Positions 6,616 through 6,702 of a stretch of 6,702 nucleotides of DNA are shown piece after piece; position 1 is the first letter of the stretch, and the number at the start of each line of letters is the position of its first letter. The notes beneath the pieces were generated by a model. It did not search any database and had not been told where the DNA came from. It was given only the letters and a program-made list of their open reading frames with translations. A program made the position numbers and the translations under genes. Source of the stretch: a bacterium (lineage in GTDB: Bacteria > AUK180); contig JAUXGM010000126.1 in assembly GCA_030622125.1 (NCBI GenBank), positions 1 through 6,702 on the forward strand, read 5' to 3'.

Positions 6616-6651
6616 GTCATTCAGAGCAATTGAAAATTGCGGAGGAATCTC
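6616..6651. repeat. Palindromic intergenic repeat, GTCATTC/GGAATC type, copy C
   Basis: It begins GTCATTCAGAGC like copy A and ends GGAGGAATCTC. The interior stem is GCAATT (6626-6631) with AATTGC (6635-6640) around GAA, different in sequence from copy A but again perfectly paired. Confidence 0.6.
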
Positions 6652-6676
6652 ATTTCTTCTTTGATTGGGGTACTTT

Positions 6677-6702
6677 CGTATATTCGTATATACGAACATA
6701 CG
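6677..6702. repeat. Near-perfect 26-base palindrome at window end
   Basis: The 14-base core TTCGTATATACGAA (6683-6696) is a perfect palindrome. It extends to CGTATA/CATACG on both sides with a single mismatched pair (6682 and 6697). It may continue past the right edge. It could be an operator or a TTCGTATA repeat array; no adjacent gene is visible to decide. Confidence 0.6.

Larger units (their letters stand above)
6207..6702. other. Noncoding region rich in small repeats
   Basis: No convincing gene, tRNA or terminator with a T tail is seen. CAATTG occurs four times (6423, 6534, 6582, 6627), with TGTCAATTG repeated at 6420 and 6579. AACTCTC-like 7-base units lie at 6297-6315. A hairpin, a palindromic repeat and an end palindrome are listed separately. 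Confidence 0.6.

Overview
The window is very AT-rich bacterial DNA from an organism I cannot name with confidence. It has short intergenic gaps between co-directional genes, SD-type ribosome binding sites and a sigma70-like promoter. Its noncoding DNA is littered with small palindromic repeats bracketed by GTCATTC and GGAATC. This style is seen in several uncultured or anaerobic Gram-negative lineages (Cloacimonadota or Bacteroidota relatives would fit), but that is inference from style only.

Left part (1-4867): three consecutive plus-strand genes, 16 and 12 bases apart, form one apparent operon of paralogues. The first is cut by the left edge of the window. Each protein has an N-terminal membrane part and a soluble C-terminal half of about 300 residues, rich in Tyr, Ile, Lys and Asn, with a beta-propeller-like look. 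The two complete proteins have seven predicted membrane segments. The loop after the second segment carries a shared ExxLPxxR(x6)RF motif. Topology, length and motif suggest ABC-2-type transporter permeases with an added seventh segment that puts a large sensor- or binding-like domain outside the cytoplasm. No ATPase gene lies in the window; one would be expected upstream. The substrate is unknown.

Middle (4868-5490): noncoding. It holds an imperfect hairpin, a 71-base tandem duplication, two members of the GTCATTC/GGAATCC palindromic repeat family, a distant 12-base inverted repeat and two long G-free runs on the plus strand.

Right part (5491-6206): a strong promoter, then a small Cro/C1-type HTH regulator whose start codon sits about where transcription should begin (probably leaderless). 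Its stop codon directly abuts a four-segment membrane protein of 140 residues with a cytoplasmic LDEREK loop. This is a compact regulator plus membrane protein module of unknown function. Its base composition is visibly less AT-rich than the left operon.

Right edge (6207-6702): noncoding. It holds short tandem repeats, a G/C-rich hairpin, a third GTCATTC/GGAATC element and a 26-base near-perfect palindrome running to the last base of the window.
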